From contig URSA01000020.1 in the NCBI GenBank assembly GCA_900550475.1, positions 1 through 40,699 of the forward strand: 40,699 bases of DNA. The letters run 5' to 3'. Source of the DNA: an uncultured Lachnospiraceae bacterium (GTDB lineage: Bacteria; Bacillota; Clostridia; Lachnospirales; Lachnospiraceae). Numbering within the stretch: the first letter of the stretch is position 1; each line of letters opens with the position of its first letter. Position numbers and translations under genes: made by a program. Positions 1-7,872 of this stretch are shown one piece after another. Under the pieces are notes generated by a model that searched no databases, was not told the origin of the DNA, and saw only the letters and a program-made list of their open reading frames with translations.

Positions 1-50
1 CTGTAAATCTGCTGCAAATTGCTTCGGTGGTTCGAATCCACCTCCATCCA
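1..50 (+). tRNA. tRNA-Tyr (GTA), 3' part only
   Basis: The window opens inside the anticodon loop, with the GTA anticodon at 3-5. A long variable arm (class II tRNA), a T-arm with TTCGAAT loop and a 3' acceptor strand TCCATCC plus discriminator A follow. The 5' half lies before the window. CCA is not encoded. The long variable arm with a GTA anticodon identifies Tyr. Confidence 0.88.
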
Positions 51-118
51 TTTGCACGAGAGTGCACAAGCAGTTGTCGGAGGTATATTTTTCCGGCAGG
101 TGAATAAAATATTAATAT

Positions 119-192
119 CGCGGGGTGGAGCAGTCTGGAAGCTCGTCGGGCTCATAACCCGAAGGTCATAGGTTCAAATCCTGTCCCCGCTA
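119..192 (+). tRNA. tRNA-fMet (CAT), initiator
   Basis: A complete cloverleaf is visible: acceptor CGCGGGG against CCCCGCT, anticodon stem TCGGG/CCCGA with loop CTCATAA. The three G-C pairs at the base of the anticodon stem and the unpaired first base pair (C1 opposite T72) are the classical initiator marks. Discriminator is A192; CCA is not encoded. Confidence 0.93.
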
Positions 193-195
193 CTA

Positions 196-217
196 AGTCT
201 TTGCGCAAGCAAAGACT
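196..217 (+). other. Hairpin between tRNA genes
   Basis: A perfect 9-bp stem AGTCTTTGC/GCAAAGACT closes a GCAA tetraloop between tRNA-fMet and tRNA-Phe. No T-run follows directly, so it looks like a processing or spacer hairpin in the tRNA transcript rather than a terminator. A weaker hairpin (GCAC/GTGC) sits between tRNA-Tyr and tRNA-fMet around 53-66. Confidence 0.6.
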
Positions 218-221
218 TTAT

Positions 222-294
<73 letters not shown>

Positions 295-324
295 TTCTTC
301 GTGTAAAAAAATATTTTTTGCTGC

Positions 325-397
325 GGAGCACTAGCTCAGTCGGTAGAGCACCTGACTTTTAATCAGGTTGTCGGGGGTTCGAATCCCCCGTGCTTCA
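325..397 (+). tRNA. tRNA-Lys (TTT)
   Basis: Acceptor GGAGCAC pairs with GTGCTTC (one G-T wobble). The anticodon loop CTTTTAA gives anticodon TTT, the T-stem is GGGGG/CCCCC around TTCGAAT, and the discriminator is A397. It is the last tRNA of the cluster and is followed by a terminator. Confidence 0.95.
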
Positions 398-407
398 TTG
401 TTGGGAG

Positions 408-440
408 GGGTTGTCATGAATACATGACAGCCCTGTTTTT
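408..440 (+). terminator. Rho-independent terminator of the tRNA cluster
   Basis: An 11-bp stem GGGTTGTCATG/CATGACAGCCC (one wobble pair) with an AATA loop is followed by TGTTTTTG. It lies 10 bases after tRNA-Lys and separates the tRNA operon from azlC. Confidence 0.88.
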
Positions 441-476
441 GTGTAATGAACTGAACGGAGAAGAGGAGAGATACCG

Positions 477-1208
477 ATGAGGAAAAAGGAAATTTTATAT
501 GCATTTCAACAATCTGTTCCGGTTTTGCTGGGATATATATTTCTTGGATTGGCTTTTGGACTGATGCTACAGAATGCGGGATATCATTTTGTCTGGGCCT
601 TTTTGATCAGCCTGACAGTATATGCGGGGAGTATGCAGTTTGTTCTGGTGACGTTGCTTTCCGGGGCATATGGCTTGTTGTATACGTTTATTATGACCCT
701 GTTTATTAATGGCAGACACATTTTTTACGGGTTATCTTTTGTTGAAAAGTTCAAGAAAATGGGCAAGGCATATCCGTATATGGTCTTTTCTCTTACGGAT
801 GAAACCTACTCCGTTCTTTGCAGCCTGAAAGTGCCGGAAGGAATGGATGAGAAAAAGGTTTCTCTTTTTATCGCGATGTTTGACCATTCCTACTGGATCA
901 TCGGGTCAGTGCTGGGAGCGGTCGTGGGTCAATTGTTCACCTTTAACACATCCGGCGTTGATTTTTCCATGACAGCACTCTTTATTGTGATCGTCATTAA
1001 TCAATGGCTGGATGAGAAGAAGCATTATTCCGCATTGATTGGCTTCGCGGTGGGGATTGTGTCGCTGATTTTGTTGGGACCGGATCGGTTTCTGCTGCCT
1101 GCATTGTCGGTAACGGTGCTGATTCTTCTGGGGTTCAGACGGAAGATGGAGAACGCTCCCGCAAAGGAATGTGAGGAAGCGGCTACTCTGTCGGAGCACA
1201 TGGATTAA
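477..1208 (+). CDS. azlC: AzlC family branched-chain amino acid exporter, large subunit
   Basis: A 243-residue integral membrane protein. AzlC-type proteins pair with the small AzlD subunit to export branched-chain amino acids (and analogues such as azaleucine). The N-terminal hydrophobic stretch around residues 15-32 (PVLLGYIFLGLAFGLML) with a following tyrosine- and glycine-rich YAGSMQFV segment is typical of the family, and length matches the usual 230-250 residues. The start has a purine-rich site (AGAGGAGAG) 8 bases upstream. The cytoplasmic C-terminal tail is charged. It is followed 21 bases later by azlD, so the two form one operon. I see no regulator next to it; the operon follows directly on the tRNA terminator and must have its own promoter in 441-476 or downstream of it, which I could not resolve. 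Confidence 0.92.
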   Translation: MRKKEILYAFQQSVPVLLGYIFLGLAFGLMLQNAGYHFVWAFLISLTVYAGSMQFVLVTLLSGAYGLLYTFIMTLFINGRHIFYGLSFVEKFKKMGKAYPYMVFSLTDETYSVLCSLKVPEGMDEKKVSLFIAMFDHSYWIIGSVLGAVVGQLFTFNTSGVDFSMTALFIVIVINQWLDEKKHYSALIGFAVGIVSLILLGPDRFLLPALSVTVLILLGFRRKMENAPAKECEEAATLSEHMD

Positions 1209-1229
1209 GGCAGAAGGAGGGAAAAGAAC

Positions 1230-1553
1230 ATGGTACATTCGATTTTGATTGTTATTGTCACGGCGCTCACCACGATCCTGACACGGGCACTGCCCTTTGC
1301 GGTGTTTGGAGGAAAAAAGAAGGTTCCGGCCGTGGTTCAGTATCTGGGAAAGGTTCTTCCTTGCGCCATTATGGCGATCCTTGTGGTGTATTGTTTTAAG
1401 AATGTAACGCCTCTCTCCGGGAGTCATGGACTGCCGGAGTTTATGGCAGGGGCACTTGTTGCGGGGCTTCATTTGTGGAAACGGAACACTTTGTTGAGCA
1501 TTGGATGTGGAACAGCTTTCTATATGCTTCTCGTTCAGGTGATTTTTGTGTAA
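1230..1553 (+). CDS. azlD: AzlD family branched-chain amino acid exporter, small subunit
   Basis: A 107-residue membrane protein with about four hydrophobic segments. It has the AzlD pattern TRALPFAVFGG near residues 18-30 and the VLPCAIMAILVVY segment near residues 42-55. It is the obligate partner of AzlC in branched-chain amino acid export. An AGAAGGAGGG ribosome binding site precedes the ATG, and the gene lies 21 bases behind azlC. Length is normal for AzlD (100-110 residues). Together the pair is a complete transporter. Confidence 0.92.
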   Translation: MVHSILIVIVTALTTILTRALPFAVFGGKKKVPAVVQYLGKVLPCAIMAILVVYCFKNVTPLSGSHGLPEFMAGALVAGLHLWKRNTLLSIGCGTAFYMLLVQVIFV

Positions 1554-1610
1554 AAATCATGTATAAATCAAAGTTTTTCGTGCTATCGTATATATTTTTA
1601 AGCTTATAAA

Positions 1611-1619
1611 TGTTATAAT
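1611..1619 (+). promoter_or_regulatory. Extended -10 promoter before the L,D-transpeptidase gene
   Basis: TG followed by one base and TATAAT (1614-1619) forms an extended -10 element. No good TTGACA lies 17 bases upstream, as is common for extended -10 promoters. Transcription would begin around 1626, so the inverted repeat at 1651-1675 lies in the 5' leader. Confidence 0.5.
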
Positions 1620-1650
1620 TATGTGCACAAAAGAAAAAGGTAGAAGAGGG

Positions 1651-1675
1651 ATTATCCCATGCGGGATGGGATAAT
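1651..1675 (+). promoter_or_regulatory. Perfect 10-bp inverted repeat in the leader of the L,D-transpeptidase gene
   Basis: ATTATCCCAT (1651-1660), a 5-base spacer and ATGGGATAAT (1666-1675) form a perfect inverted repeat 11 bases before the predicted start codon. In RNA it is a 10-bp hairpin directly 3' of an AGAAGAGGG site (1642-1650); in DNA it could be an operator for a dimeric repressor. Function is unknown. Confidence 0.6.
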
Positions 1676-1686
1676 GGATAATCGGT

Positions 1687-3291
1687 ATGAAATCAGAAGA
1701 AAAAGATGTGAAGATTGGCGCTAATGCACAGACAAAAGGAACAAAGGAGGAGCCTGCAAGCACCCCGGGCGTGATGACAACGGAGAAGTCCGAAGCAAAA
1801 GAGCCCACGGACAACGCAAGCGTAAAGACAACGGAAAAACCCGGGACGAAGGACGCACAAAATAAGGCGGGCACGGAAACCGGGGAAAAACCGAAGAAGA
1901 AAAAGAAACGCATCGGCTGGATCGTTGCGTTACTGCTTGTGGGCGTTCTCCTGCTGGCATATTTCGGAACGGCATATTATTATACGGAGCATTTTTATCC
2001 GCACACAGCCATCAACGGACTGGATTGCAGTGGATTGACGGAGGCGGAAGCGGCACAACGGCTGGAGGAACAGGGCGCGGCAACCTACTGCCTGTCTCTT
2101 TTTGGGAAGGACGGAACCGAGCTGCTTACCCTGCGGGCAGGGGATGTGAATATGATCTTCCATGCCGACGAGTCGCTGTATGATCTGCTTGCGGCACAGA
2201 ACGCCTATACATGGATTGTGGAAATCCTGAGCGGAAAAGAACGAAGCGTGGAGGTTTCCGTTACCGGTGAGTTTGATTCCGGGGCAGCGGAGGCATTTCT
2301 GGATGCAGCCGGTCTGTTTGAGGGCGATGATGTTCAGGTGCCTGAGGATGCTTACATCAGCGAATATCTGGAAGATAAGAAGTGCTATGAGATCATCCCG
2401 GAGCAGGAAGGGGATCTGCTGAACCGGAAGGCTACCGTAGAGATGGTGAATACCGCGTTGACAAATATGATCGCGCAGGTGGATCTGAAGGCTGAGAGAT
2501 GCTACGAACAGCCCGATGTTACCTCGGAGGATGCCGCTTTGCAGGCAAAGCTTGCGAAGATGAACAAGCTGGTGGGAAGCCGCATCACATATAACTGGAA
2601 CGGCGAGGAGGTCATCGTGGACGGAGATCTGATTCATCAGTGGATGATTATAGACGGTGACTCCGTGATGCTCGATGAGGAACAGGTGGAGGATTTTGTT
2701 ACGGCAAATGCCAAAGCAAATGACACCTATGGAAAGAAACGGAAATTTATGACTTCTCTGGGTGAGGAATTGACGCTGCCCAGCGGCGCTTACGGTTGGA
2801 AAACCGACAGGAAAGCAGAGACGGCGGCACTGATGGAGTTGATCCTGAACGGTACGGTTACGGACAGGGAGCCGGAGTACAGCTGCAAGGGCTGGGTAAA
2901 GGGTAAGAACGACATCGGCAACTCCTATGTGGAGGCGGATCTGACAAACCAGCATCTGTATTTGTACCAGAACGGAGAAGTGGTACTGGAGACGGATTTT
3001 GTGTCCGGAAATATGGCGCGGGGCAATGCGACGCCGGCGGGTGTGTTCGGGCTTACCTACAAGACCAGGGACGCCGTGCTGCGCGGACGGGACTACGAGA
3101 CGCCGGTTCAGTATTGGATGCCTTTCAACGGAAATGTGGGTATGCATGACGCCTCATGGAGAAGGGCCTTTGGCGGGGACATTTACCTTAACAACGGATC
3201 TCACGGATGTATCAATCTTCCCACCGCAATGGCGTCGGAGATATACGAGTATGTATCAAAGGGCTTTCCGGTAATCTGCTACTATTATTAG
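1687..3291 (+). CDS. Membrane-anchored L,D-transpeptidase (YkuD domain)
   Basis: A 534-residue protein predicted to form 3-3 (meso-DAP or Lys) cross-links in peptidoglycan outside the membrane. Residues 1-75 are a Lys/Glu/Thr-rich cytoplasmic tail, 77-97 are one membrane segment, and the middle (about 100-410) resembles the peptidoglycan-binding (PG_binding_4) domains common in clostridial enzymes. The C-terminal YkuD domain begins near residue 415 and holds the catalytic signature H487 and SHGC with nucleophile C508. The start is uncertain: an in-frame stop at 1672 excludes anything further upstream, yet 1687 has no good ribosome binding site; the nearest (1642-1650) serves an overlapping 21-codon frame starting at 1659, so coupling is possible. 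GTG at 1708 is an alternative. Domain call is firm. Confidence 0.93.
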   Translation: MKSEEKDVKIGANAQTKGTKEEPASTPGVMTTEKSEAKEPTDNASVKTTEKPGTKDAQNKAGTETGEKPKKKKKRIGWIVALLLVGVLLLAYFGTAYYYTEHFYPHTAINGLDCSGLTEAEAAQRLEEQGAATYCLSLFGKDGTELLTLRAGDVNMIFHADESLYDLLAAQNAYTWIVEILSGKERSVEVSVTGEFDSGAAEAFLDAAGLFEGDDVQVPEDAYISEYLEDKKCYEIIPEQEGDLLNRKATVEMVNTALTNMIAQVDLKAERCYEQPDVTSEDAALQAKLAKMNKLVGSRITYNWNGEEVIVDGDLIHQWMIIDGDSVMLDEEQVEDFVTANAKANDTYGKKRKFMTSLGEELTLPSGAYGWKTDRKAETAALMELILNGTVTDREPEYSCKGWVKGKNDIGNSYVEADLTNQHLYLYQNGEVVLETDFVSGNMARGNATPAGVFGLTYKTRDAVLRGRDYETPVQYWMPFNGNVGMHDASWRRAFGGDIYLNNGSHGCINLPTAMASEIYEYVSKGFPVICYYY

Positions 3292-3328
3292 AGCGGAGAC
3301 GGCGGGAAGCTGCGGAAAGGAGTAAGCC

Positions 3329-3898
3329 ATGCATAAGAGCAGACTGCGGAATTTCAAACAGGCGGAAAAGTGGAAGAAAAACTATCTGAAGCAGCGCAGC
3401 CTTTACAGAGAGATCATGAAGGATGCTGCGGATATTGTGACATCCAAGAATTTCAACTGGACGAGGGCGCATATCCAGCATGGAAACATGACGGTAAACA
3501 ACCACTGCATGAATGTGGCAAAATACAGTCTGGCGATCAGCAGGAAGCTGGAAAAGCTGGGCATAAAGTGCGAAAAACCGGAGTTGATCAGGGGAGCGCT
3601 TCTGCATGATTACTTTCTTTACGACTGGCACACCCCGGACTATATAAAGCCGCATAAGCTGCATGGTTTCTACCATCCGGGAACCGCACTCCGAAATGCG
3701 AGGAAGGAATACGAGCTCACCCCCCGTGAGGAGGACATTATTAAAAAGCACATGTGGCCGTTGACGGTGGTGCCGCCCATGTGTAGGGAGGCGTGGATCG
3801 TAACCACGGCTGACAAGTGGTGTTCCCTGTTGGAAACACTGCGTATTCACAAAGGACACGGGAAGAGTCTGATTAGGACAGGATATCGGAATGGGTGA
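3329..3898 (+). CDS. HD domain phosphohydrolase-like protein
   Basis: A 189-residue soluble protein of the HD superfamily. Metal-binding candidates in order are H59 in NNHCMNVA, the H93-D94 doublet in ALLHDY, H141 and D162. The substrate is unknown; small stand-alone HD proteins of this length hydrolyse nucleotides or phosphate esters. A GGAAAGGAG site precedes the ATG. The gene overlaps the start of the following decarboxylase by 8 bases, so the two are probably translated together, and it follows the L,D-transpeptidase gene by 37 bases. The N-terminus is very basic (many Lys/Arg in the first 25 residues). Confidence 0.85.
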   Translation: MHKSRLRNFKQAEKWKKNYLKQRSLYREIMKDAADIVTSKNFNWTRAHIQHGNMTVNNHCMNVAKYSLAISRKLEKLGIKCEKPELIRGALLHDYFLYDWHTPDYIKPHKLHGFYHPGTALRNARKEYELTPREEDIIKKHMWPLTVVPPMCREAWIVTTADKWCSLLETLRIHKGHGKSLIRTGYRNG

Positions 3899-5315
3899 TC
3901 TTTATACAAAGCTGAAGGAGTATGCTAAGAGCGATTATTATCCCTATCATATGCCGGGACATAAGCGGAGACTCGGCACGGAGACGCTTGCGCCTTTTCT
4001 GCCCTGCGACATCACGGAGATAGACGGATTTGACAACCTGCATGATGCGTCGGCAATTCTGTGGGATATCCAAAAAAAAGCGGCGCGAATCTGTGGGGCT
4101 GAAGAGAGTCACTATCTGGTAAACGGCAGCACAGCGGGAATATTGAGTGCGCTGTCGGCGGCTCTGCCAAAGGGAGGAACGCTTCTGATGGCGAGAGGCT
4201 GCCACAGGTCGGCTTATTGCGCCGTGTATCTGCGGGAGCTTCAGCCCATCTATCTGTGGACGGAGCTTCATCCGCAGTTTGGATGCCAGATGCCGGTAAC
4301 GGCTGAGGAAGTGGAGCTGGCCCTGAACAGGTATCAGAAGATACAGGCGGTACTGATTGTTTCCCCCACCTACGAGGGTCTGACGGCGGATGTGGCGGCG
4401 ATTGCCGCTGTGGTACATGGGCGGGGGATTCCGCTGATTGTGGACGAGGCGCACGGTGCACATTTGGGATTTCATCCTTTCTGGGCACAAAACAGCATCA
4501 GGCAGGGTGCTGATCTTGTAATCCAGAGCCTGCATAAGACATTGCCTGCACCAACCCAGACAGCAATTCTGCATGTGTCGGGAGAGCTGATAAACAGGGA
4601 CAGGCTGAGGCGTTTTCTGGCAATTTACCAGAGCAGCAGTCCTTCCTATCCGTTCATGGCGGCTATGGAGGAGGCGCTGGATCTGGCGGAAAAACAGGGA
4701 CAGACGCTGTTTGAGGCTTTTCGGAAAAATTGGGAAAAGATGCTTGGCAGACTGAAAGCATGCAGCTGCCTCACATTTTTGCAGGAAAAAAACAGTGATG
4801 CGGGAAAGCTGGTCATTATGGACAGCTCCGGGCAGATGAACGGGCAGGAGCTCTATGAATGTTTTCTGCACAGATATCATTTACAGATGGAGATGGCGGC
4901 GGGAAAATATGTGCTTGCCATGTTTACGGTGGGTGATTCGGAGGAAGGCTATGAGAGACTGACACAGGCGATTCTGGAGATCGACCGTGAATGCGAAAGA
5001 AAAGGTGGGGAACGGCGCGCAGGAGAGCATAAGGCGTTTGTAATTTCCGTTCCGAAGCCGGAGACTGCTGTGAGCCTGTGCGATGCATGGGACGGCCGGT
5101 GGGAGTGGCAGATGCTTTCCGGTGCCGGAGGAAGGACGAGCGCGGAGTTTATTCATTTATATCCGCCGGGGATTCCGCTGGTTGCACCCGGCGAGATTTT
5201 TGACAGCAAAATGTGTGATTGTCTGTTGGAATATGAAGCGATGGGGCTTCGCGTCAGCGGCGTGGACAAAACGGACGGCGGATACCGGGTCAAGACTTTG
5301 CGGCAGAAGACATAA
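3891..5315 (+). CDS. YaaO-like Orn/Lys/Arg decarboxylase family PLP enzyme
   Basis: A 474-residue fold-type I PLP enzyme of the Orn/Lys/Arg decarboxylase major-domain family. The N-terminal PYHMPGHKRR (residues 18-27) is a hallmark of the family, NGSTAG (78-83) binds the cofactor phosphate, DEAHGAH (185-191) holds the PLP-interacting Asp and His, and SLHKT has the Schiff-base lysine K216. It would decarboxylate a basic amino acid to a polyamine precursor; which one cannot be read from sequence. Length fits the short Gram-positive group (B. subtilis YaaO, SpeA), which lacks the N-terminal wing domain. Position upstream of a kinase, yaaR and holB matches yaaO in Bacillus. Starts inside the end of the HD gene. 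Confidence 0.9.
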   Translation: MGDLYTKLKEYAKSDYYPYHMPGHKRRLGTETLAPFLPCDITEIDGFDNLHDASAILWDIQKKAARICGAEESHYLVNGSTAGILSALSAALPKGGTLLMARGCHRSAYCAVYLRELQPIYLWTELHPQFGCQMPVTAEEVELALNRYQKIQAVLIVSPTYEGLTADVAAIAAVVHGRGIPLIVDEAHGAHLGFHPFWAQNSIRQGADLVIQSLHKTLPAPTQTAILHVSGELINRDRLRRFLAIYQSSSPSYPFMAAMEEALDLAEKQGQTLFEAFRKNWEKMLGRLKACSCLTFLQEKNSDAGKLVIMDSSGQMNGQELYECFLHRYHLQMEMAAGKYVLAMFTVGDSEEGYERLTQAILEIDRECERKGGERRAGEHKAFVISVPKPETAVSLCDAWDGRWEWQMLSGAGGRTSAEFIHLYPPGIPLVAPGEIFDSKMCDCLLEYEAMGLRVSGVDKTDGGYRVKTLRQKT

Positions 5316-5342
5316 TATAAAAAGCAGAAAGGAATGACATCC

Positions 5343-6764
5343 ATGAGAAAAACAAAGATTATCTGTACAATAGGACCTGCAAGCGAGAGCGAGGAGAAGC
5401 TGAAGGAGCTGATGCTTGCGGGTATGAACGTGGCGCGATTCAACTTTTCGCACGGCACACATAAAGAACAGCTGGTAAAATTTAACCGTGTGCTGCACGC
5501 GAGAAAGGAGCTGGGACTTCCCGTTGCCACCCTCCTTGACACCAAGGGACCCGAGATCAGACTGCGGGATTTTGAGGGCGGCAAGGTAGAACTGAAGGAG
5601 GGACAGCTGTTCACGCTGACCACCGACGAAGTGATGGGAACCGCCGAGAGAGCGACCATCACCTATAAGAATTTGAAAAACGACATTGATGTCGGAACCA
5701 CAATCCTGATAGACGACGGTCTGATCGAGATGAATGTGGAGAAGATCGAAGGGGCGGATATTGTATGCCGCGTTGTCAACGGCGGTTTTGTATCCAACCA
5801 CAAGGGCGTCAATGTTCCGGGCGCAGTTTTGTCCATGCCCTATATCAGTCAGGCAGATTATGACGATATAATATTTGGAATCGAACATGGCTTTGATTTC
5901 ATTGCAGCCTCCTTCGCCAGAACCAAGGAAGACATTCTGGAAGTGCGCAAGATACTGGATGAGCGCGGCAGCAAGATGAAGATCATAGCAAAGATCGAGA
6001 ATATGCAGGGAATCAATAACCTGGAGGAGATTCTGCAGGTATCCGACGGCATCATGGTTGCCAGAGGCGACATGGGCGTTGAGGTTGCCATGGAGGAGGT
6101 TCCCATCCTGCAAAAGAAGATGATCAAGATGGCGGTAGCGCAGGGCAAGCATGTAATCACGGCAACACAGATGCTGGAGTCCATGATCAAGAATCCCCGT
6201 CCTACCCGTGCGGAGGCAACCGATATTGCCAATGCCATCTATGACGGCACCACGGCAATCATGCTGTCCGGTGAGAGCGCTGCGGGACTTTATCCCGTGG
6301 AGGCAGTGAGAACCATGGCAAAGATTGCGGAGCGCGCAGAGCAGGATATTGATTACCGTTCCCGTATGCAGCGCATGCAGAGCGGATCCGCACAGATGCA
6401 CGACATCACGACGGCGATTTCCTACGCTACCTGCAGCGTGGCAATGGATCTTGGAGCAGCAGCCATTATTACGGTTACCATGTCCGGCTTCACCGCTGAC
6501 ATGATCGCACGGTACAAACCGGGCTGTCCCGTGATCGGCTGCACGCTGGATGAGAAGGTGTGCAGACAGTTGAATCTTCTCTGGGGAGTAAGCCCCATTA
6601 TGATAAAGAAGGAGCAGACCACAGACGCTCTGTTTGAGGAAGCAGTGTTTAAGAGCAAGCAGGCAGGTCTGGTCAAAGCGGGTGACACAGTTGTCATAAC
6701 TGCCGGAGTGCCTTTGGGTGTGGCAGGAAAAACCGACATGATTCATGTGGTAGAGGTAGTGTAA
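5343..6764 (+). CDS. pyk: Pyruvate kinase
   Basis: A 473-residue pyruvate kinase converting PEP and ADP to pyruvate and ATP at the end of glycolysis. The N-terminal RKTKIICTIGPAS, the MNVARFNFSHG segment, the LLDTKGPEIR segment and the MVARGDMGVE and ATQMLESM active-site blocks are all present. It is the short form without the extra C-terminal PEP-utiliser-like domain of many Bacilli. Two ATGs compete: 5334 abuts AGAAAGGA with no spacing, whereas 5343 has a 9-base spacer, so 5343 is preferred. The gene sits between the YaaO-like gene and the kinase of the holB cluster, an unusual place for pyk. Confidence 0.97.
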   Translation: MRKTKIICTIGPASESEEKLKELMLAGMNVARFNFSHGTHKEQLVKFNRVLHARKELGLPVATLLDTKGPEIRLRDFEGGKVELKEGQLFTLTTDEVMGTAERATITYKNLKNDIDVGTTILIDDGLIEMNVEKIEGADIVCRVVNGGFVSNHKGVNVPGAVLSMPYISQADYDDIIFGIEHGFDFIAASFARTKEDILEVRKILDERGSKMKIIAKIENMQGINNLEEILQVSDGIMVARGDMGVEVAMEEVPILQKKMIKMAVAQGKHVITATQMLESMIKNPRPTRAEATDIANAIYDGTTAIMLSGESAAGLYPVEAVRTMAKIAERAEQDIDYRSRMQRMQSGSAQMHDITTAISYATCSVAMDLGAAAIITVTMSGFTADMIARYKPGCPVIGCTLDEKVCRQLNLLWGVSPIMIKKEQTTDALFEEAVFKSKQAGLVKAGDTVVITAGVPLGVAGKTDMIHVVEVV

Positions 6765-6767
6765 CGG

Positions 6768-7355
6768 ATGGGGAAGATTGTCTATCTGATGGGAAAAAGT
6801 TCCACTGGAAAAGATACGATCTATAAAAGGCTGCTGGATGAGATGTCACAGCGCCTGCACCGCATTGTGCCTTACACCACGCGCCCCATCCGCCTCAAGG
6901 AAAAGAACGGCGTTGAGTATTTTTTTACGGATGAGGATGGGTTTGCGCGGCTGCTTGAGAGCGGAAGGGTGATCGAGCACCGTGCCTACCACACCTGCCA
7001 CGGTTTATGGCGTTACTTCACGGTGGACGACGGGCAGATCGATCTGGATACGAAAGATTATATCTGTATCGGCACGCTGGAATCCTATGAGAGTACCAAG
7101 GCATATTTCGGGCAGGACAAATTGCTCCCCGTGCTGATCGAGCTTGACGACGGCGCGCGCCTCCAGAGGGCGCTTGACAGGGAGCGCAAGCAGGAACAGC
7201 CGAAATACGAGGAAATGTGCAGACGCTTCCTTGCGGACAGTGAAGATTTTTCGGAGGAGCGGATTGCCCATGCGGGTATCAGGCAGCGTTTTCTCAATGA
7301 GGATCTCAAGACCTGCATGGAGGAGATCCGGGCATATCTGCGGGAGAATCTGTAA
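6768..7355 (+). CDS. Guanylate kinase-like P-loop nucleotide kinase
   Basis: A 195-residue P-loop kinase of the guanylate kinase-like family. The P-loop is GKSSTGKDT (residues 9-17), with Asp where Ser or Thr is usual, as in some Gmk/PhnN-like proteins. Residues near 35-52 (VPYTTRPIRLKEKNGVEYFF) match the GMP-binding region of guanylate kinases. It starts 3 bases after pyk and lies before yaaR-holB, where Bacillus has thymidylate kinase. It may phosphorylate a nucleoside monophosphate, but it is diverged in the lid region, so I do not give a gene symbol. A canonical gmk is expected elsewhere in such genomes (inference). Confidence 0.82.
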   Translation: MGKIVYLMGKSSTGKDTIYKRLLDEMSQRLHRIVPYTTRPIRLKEKNGVEYFFTDEDGFARLLESGRVIEHRAYHTCHGLWRYFTVDDGQIDLDTKDYICIGTLESYESTKAYFGQDKLLPVLIELDDGARLQRALDRERKQEQPKYEEMCRRFLADSEDFSEERIAHAGIRQRFLNEDLKTCMEEIRAYLRENL

Positions 7356-7396
7356 AAGGAAACCGGGTGTAAGAATGAGAGAGGGGAGGCAGGCGT

Positions 7397-7837
7397 ATGG
7401 ATATTAAAGTCAATCAGGTACAGCAGACACAGGCAGTGCAGCAGACGCAGGAGACAAAGCCTACGGACGGAAGCTTTAAGTTCACGCTTGCCAGCCATGT
7501 GGAGGAGGCAGAGCTCCAGACCAGGCTGCAGGGGCTGATGGAAGAGATCACCATGCAGGGAGAGCGGCTGTCCAAAAAGCGCGATGTGCGGGACATGAAG
7601 CGTTACCGGGGGCTGATCAAGGAGTTTTTGAATGAGGTGGTCAGTAGATCCCACTCTTTTACGCGGGAAAATTTTCTGGATAAGAGAGGGCGGCACAGAG
7701 TGTATGGCATTATTCGTCTGATCGACGAGAATCTGGATGAGCTTGCCAAGGAGCTGGTGAATGACGAGAAGGATAATATTGCGATTCTCGGCAGGATCGG
7801 TGAGATAAAGGGATTGCTTTTGGATATTTTTACCTGA
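7397..7837 (+). CDS. yaaR: YaaR family protein (DUF327)
   Basis: A 146-residue, largely helical cytosolic protein of the YaaR/DUF327 family. The N-terminus is Gln-rich and probably disordered (QQTQAVQQTQETK), followed by a helical core with the conserved RHRVYGIIRLIDENL region near residues 97-111. Its role is unknown; in Bacillus and Clostridia it lies immediately upstream of holB, as here, with a 35-base gap. A strong GGGGAGG site precedes the ATG. Confidence 0.88.
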   Translation: MDIKVNQVQQTQAVQQTQETKPTDGSFKFTLASHVEEAELQTRLQGLMEEITMQGERLSKKRDVRDMKRYRGLIKEFLNEVVSRSHSFTRENFLDKRGRHRVYGIIRLIDENLDELAKELVNDEKDNIAILGRIGEIKGLLLDIFT

Positions 7838-7872
7838 TGGGGAAGTTGAAGCTTGCGTGAAAGGAGAAGGGA

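Noticed and set aside
1930..3147. A 405-residue minus-strand frame within the L,D-transpeptidase gene
   Set aside because: His/Arg-rich shadow translation without motifs; the plus strand encodes a clear YkuD protein.
5157..6746. A 529-residue minus-strand frame opposite pyk
   Set aside because: Antisense shadow of a highly conserved pyruvate kinase; composition is implausible and there is no binding site.
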